Assembly: GCA_017962285.1 (NCBI GenBank)
Contig: JAGCVR010000023.1
Coordinates: forward strand, 1 to 6,578
Origin: Muribaculaceae bacterium
GTDB taxonomy: Bacteria > Bacteroidota > Bacteroidia > Bacteroidales > Muribaculaceae
Reading direction: 5' to 3'
DNA: 6,578 bases
The notes below the pieces were generated by a model. That model was not told the DNA's origin and made no database searches. It saw nothing but the letters and a program-made list of their open reading frames with translations. The first letter of the stretch is position 1, and each line of letters begins with the position of its first letter. The translations under genes and the position numbers were made by a program. Positions 6,175 through 6,578 of this stretch are shown one piece after another.

Positions 6175-6191
6175 AGAAAATTTAAAGAAAA

Positions 6192-6566
6192 ATGGATTTG
6201 AAGAAAGTGTTGTATGTGTCGCAGGAGATTTCTCCCTATTTACCGGAATCGCCAATGTCGGTAGCGAATATTGAACTGCCCAAGGCAATGCAGGAGCGGG
6301 GCGTGGAAGTGCGTACTTTTATGCCGAAATACGGCTTCATAAACGAGCGCCGTAACCAGCTTCACGAAGTAATCAGGCTCAGCGGCATGAACCTTATTAT
6401 TGATGACACAGATCATCCCCTTATTATAAAAGTGGCAACTCTGCAGCCTTCGCGAATGCAAGTCTATTTTATCTTCAACGAAGACTACTTTGGCGGCCAC
6501 CGCGGCGCGGAAACCATCCCCGGTCCCTTCGCCAGCGCGGAAGACGCGGAGAAAGTCCTGTTCTGA
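6192..6566 (+). CDS. Glycogen/starch synthase-like GT5 protein, N-terminal part, broken or chimeric 3' end
   Basis: Residues 1-100 match the short GT5 glycogen/starch synthase-like proteins of Bacteroidales. These are about 270 residues and correspond to the N-terminal Rossmann half of GlgA, which adds glucose from a nucleotide sugar to alpha-glucan. Seen are 'KKVLYVSQEISPYLPE' at 4-19, 'RTFMPKYG' at 41-48, 'NERRNQLHEVIRLSGMNLII' at 51-70, 'DDTDHPLIIKVATLQ' at 71-85 and 'MQVYFIFNEDYF' at 89-100. The K-x-G-G-L sugar-nucleotide motif of classical GlgA is absent, so true glycogen synthase activity is uncertain. After residue 100 the expected charged region and the rest of the domain are missing. 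A GC-rich, unrelated 24-residue tail leads to a TGA at 6564-6566. Residue F95 also replaces the aspartate I would expect. Either the gene is disrupted or the sequence end is misjoined. Confidence 0.75.
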   Translation: MDLKKVLYVSQEISPYLPESPMSVANIELPKAMQERGVEVRTFMPKYGFINERRNQLHEVIRLSGMNLIIDDTDHPLIIKVATLQPSRMQVYFIFNEDYFGGHRGAETIPGPFASAEDAEKVLF

Positions 6567-6578
6567 CCGGAAAAGGAC
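6487..6578. other. GC-rich terminal segment, unlike the rest of the window
   Basis: By hand count, 59 of the 88 bases from 6491 to the end are G or C (about 67%), against roughly 38-55% in the lines just before. The change coincides with the loss of GT5 homology at residue 100 (6491). In the same frame the segment reads 'GGHRGAETIPGPF' then 'ASAEDAEKVLF' and a stop, like the C-terminus of an unrelated protein. I read this as a likely chimeric join or foreign sequence at the end of a contig; no terminal repeat or insertion-sequence end is visible. Confidence 0.5.

Overview
The window looks like an ordinary chromosomal stretch of a gut-type Bacteroidales bacterium, close to Bacteroides, Prevotella or Muribaculaceae. 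Three things point there. Every divergent gene start has a TAnnTTTG box, the -7 element of the Bacteroidetes primary sigma factor, and Shine-Dalgarno sites are weak and A-rich. The protein family variants are Bacteroidetes-like: a short GT5 glycogen synthase-like protein with the block NERRNQLHEVIRLSG, and the 'GGFTKREGR' form of polynucleotide phosphorylase. The intergenic DNA also carries a hairpin-rich element of a kind I associate with this phylum.

Layout. 1-1539 (minus): the first 513 codons of polynucleotide phosphorylase (pnp), running off the left edge. 1540-1743: a divergent promoter region. 1744-3707 (plus): an OPT-family oligopeptide transporter, full length but split by a one-base frameshift near 3426. 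3708-4123: a non-coding convergent region packed with eight hairpins, the least explained part of the window. 4124-4708 (minus): a small secreted protein of unknown function, 13 bases downstream of nagA. 4722-5879 (minus): N-acetylglucosamine-6-phosphate deacetylase (nagA). 5880-6191: a divergent control region with two promoters, two inverted repeats and a leader hairpin. 6192-6566 (plus): the first ~100 residues of a GT5 glycogen/starch synthase-like protein, after which homology ends abruptly in a GC-rich tail.

How the genes relate. pnp and the transporter are divergent and share a control region, with no obvious functional link. nagA and the secreted protein are probably one transcript. 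nagA (amino-sugar breakdown) and the GT5 gene (polysaccharide synthesis) diverge from a shared region with good candidate operators, so joint carbon-dependent control is possible but only inferred.

I found no convincing new defence, mobile or secretion system. The points most worth a second look are the hairpin array at 3740-4094, the transporter frameshift, the GT5 leader hairpin and operators, and the compositional break at the right edge, which may be an assembly chimera.
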